The notes beneath the pieces are model-generated. The model made no database searches, had not been told where the DNA came from, and worked only from the letters and a program-made list of their open reading frames with translations. The translations under genes were made by a program, and so were the position numbers. Below are positions 62,941 through 64,000 of a stretch of DNA of 64,000 bases, piece after piece (positions within the stretch are counted from its first letter, which is position 1; the number at the start of each line of letters is the position of its first letter). The stretch lies in NCBI GenBank assembly GCA_030272585.1, contig BSYQ01000006.1:6597001-6661000 (forward strand), written 5' to 3'. Source of the stretch: Bryopsis sp. KO-2023 (Eukaryota; Chlorophyta; Ulvophyceae; Bryopsidales; Bryopsidaceae).

Positions 62941-64000
62941 GTTTTGAGAAGGAACTGAATTTTTATTGTCGGTGATTTCGTGACGTGGAGAAAATCGTAT
63001 ATCGATAGGTAGGGATGTAGAATTGGAATAGCTACATCTCGTCTATAAACTAGAAGCTAGCTGGGATTCTGAATTTGGCTGGAGAAATTTTCAGTGGATG
63101 CAGTACCATGTGAGCTGCATCTAAGAAAAATGAGAAGGTTAGGAAGGAATGTAGTTGAGTCGAAGGAAAATACAATGATCTTTTCTAGGAGTTGCAGAGT
63201 ATGCAAGACCTCAGCCCTCGAGGAAAGAAGATCAGAATATTGGTTCAGAAAAATATTTGATGCATTATGAGATTTGTCTTCGTGGTGTTAGTATTTGCTG
63301 CCTTGAGTATGGTTGATTGAAAAGGGCAGATACAGAAACCTACAGAAGAGTTTTCATTTCAGTTTTGTTGATGGAAATTAGTTTGGCAAATCAGTGGCAG
63401 AATTACAACATTTGAAAGGCTTGAAAATAAGAGATTTGGGCTCTATTTCAGACTGCAGATGGAGTTGCAGTTTTTGCTTGAAAGGAGGACTCTGATATCT
63501 ATTTTACAGGTCCATAGACTGGTTGTTGAGCTGAAAATTTTCTGAGGGAAATTCAGGGTTCCCTGTGAAAGATATGGTTGTGTCAAACTGCATCAGAGAT
63601 AGCAATTTTCAGTGACAGAAGTTGGTATTGTTGCAGTCACTTTTGGACTTAATTGGCAGTGACTGAAATCTGGAAAAATGCTTTATTTTGATTCGATACA
63701 TTAGATCTGGTTTGAGTTGCAGATTTTCAGGAGATCAAGAAAGAAAATCAGGAGTGAAGTGTATATTTCTGATTTCTTTGAGAAGTATATATATACGTGG
63801 ACCAGCGGTAGTTCAAATATTATTGTGAGAAATATAAAGCTCAGAAGGAAAAGCAAAGGATTTTCAGTTTCTGAAGATCTATCTCTGATTTGGTGTTTGA
63901 ATCAGTGGAAATCAGCAGAGTTAAAGAAAAGAAGAGAATAGTTCTTTCAGATTTTCAGGCAGGATTCAGATTTTCAGGTGGATTTCTTCTTGAGTTTATT
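62941..64000 (+). other. Element F interior continuing to window end
   Basis: The sequence is A/T/G-rich and C-poor with recurring CAGATTTTCAG and ATTTTCAG words (63,088, 63,605, 63,722, 63,858, 63,948, 63,970). No gene is seen. Confidence 0.45.

Larger units (their letters stand above)
58071..64000 (+). mobile_element. LTR retrotransposon F, large element with no recognised genes (3' end outside window)
   Basis: The 641-bp 5' LTR (58,071-58,711) is followed by TGGTTTCGGAGC at 58,713-58,724. The same LTR exists as a solo copy at 17,263-17,903, which confirms its borders. The 5.3 kb of interior visible here has no gag, protease, RT or integrase motif on either strand. It is either a non-autonomous large derivative or its genes start beyond the window. 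Confidence 0.8.

Overview
This is a eukaryotic genomic window made almost entirely of transposable elements. The evidence is short T-rich introns with GTAAG-type donors, chromodomain Ty3/gypsy (chromovirus) retrotransposons, hAT DNA transposons with 8-bp target duplications, and tRNA-like Pol III box sequences. There is no prokaryotic operon structure. A plant-lineage genome rich in LTR elements, such as a streptophyte alga, is my best guess for the host, but nothing here proves it.

Layout. 1-2,392: two head-to-head copies of an intron-free gene for a secreted protein with an aerolysin-like segment, on an inverted duplication. 2,393-6,086: no gene I can support. 6,087-9,179: a degraded LTR element (G) whose Gag starts with a signal peptide and carries a membrane segment. 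It is split by P1, a 963-bp foldback hAT-type element. 9,180-9,643: P3, a block of GATC-rich words. 9,771-10,629: the first exons of an unidentified spliced gene, cut by a BED-finger hAT transposon whose ends lie at 10,630 and about 58,070.

The hAT transposon has been filled by later insertions. P4 (10,890-12,275) sits in its left subterminal repeats. LTR element A (16,581-51,234, minus) sits in intron 12. A contains a solo LTR of family F, the foldback P2, and element B (22,240-49,306). B contains C (24,956-41,928), a sister copy of the same family, and C contains D (31,939-38,988, minus). LTR element E (51,513-57,431) sits in the last hAT exon. Element F (58,071 to beyond the window) sits in the right hAT terminus. 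Target-site duplications support A, B, C, D, E, the solo LTR, P1, P2 and P4.

Three things look new or unusual. (1) The B/C family encodes, after pol, a 604-residue third protein with a long coiled coil, a basic nuclear-type signal and a RING-like set of Cys/His residues. (2) E, and apparently its relative G, has a Gag with signal peptide, coiled coil, transmembrane segment and zinc knuckles. E also carries a complete-looking dUTPase domain between protease and reverse transcriptase. (3) Several non-autonomous hAT-type elements consist of arrays of short self-complementary words around tRNA-like A-box/B-box modules. The LTR families share one primer-binding word, TGGTTTCGGAGC, on either strand.

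LTR comparison by eye gives the order: the LTR pairs of D, C and B look identical, E shows one difference in 310 bp, and A shows three in 219 bp. The nest is therefore young and was built from the outside in.
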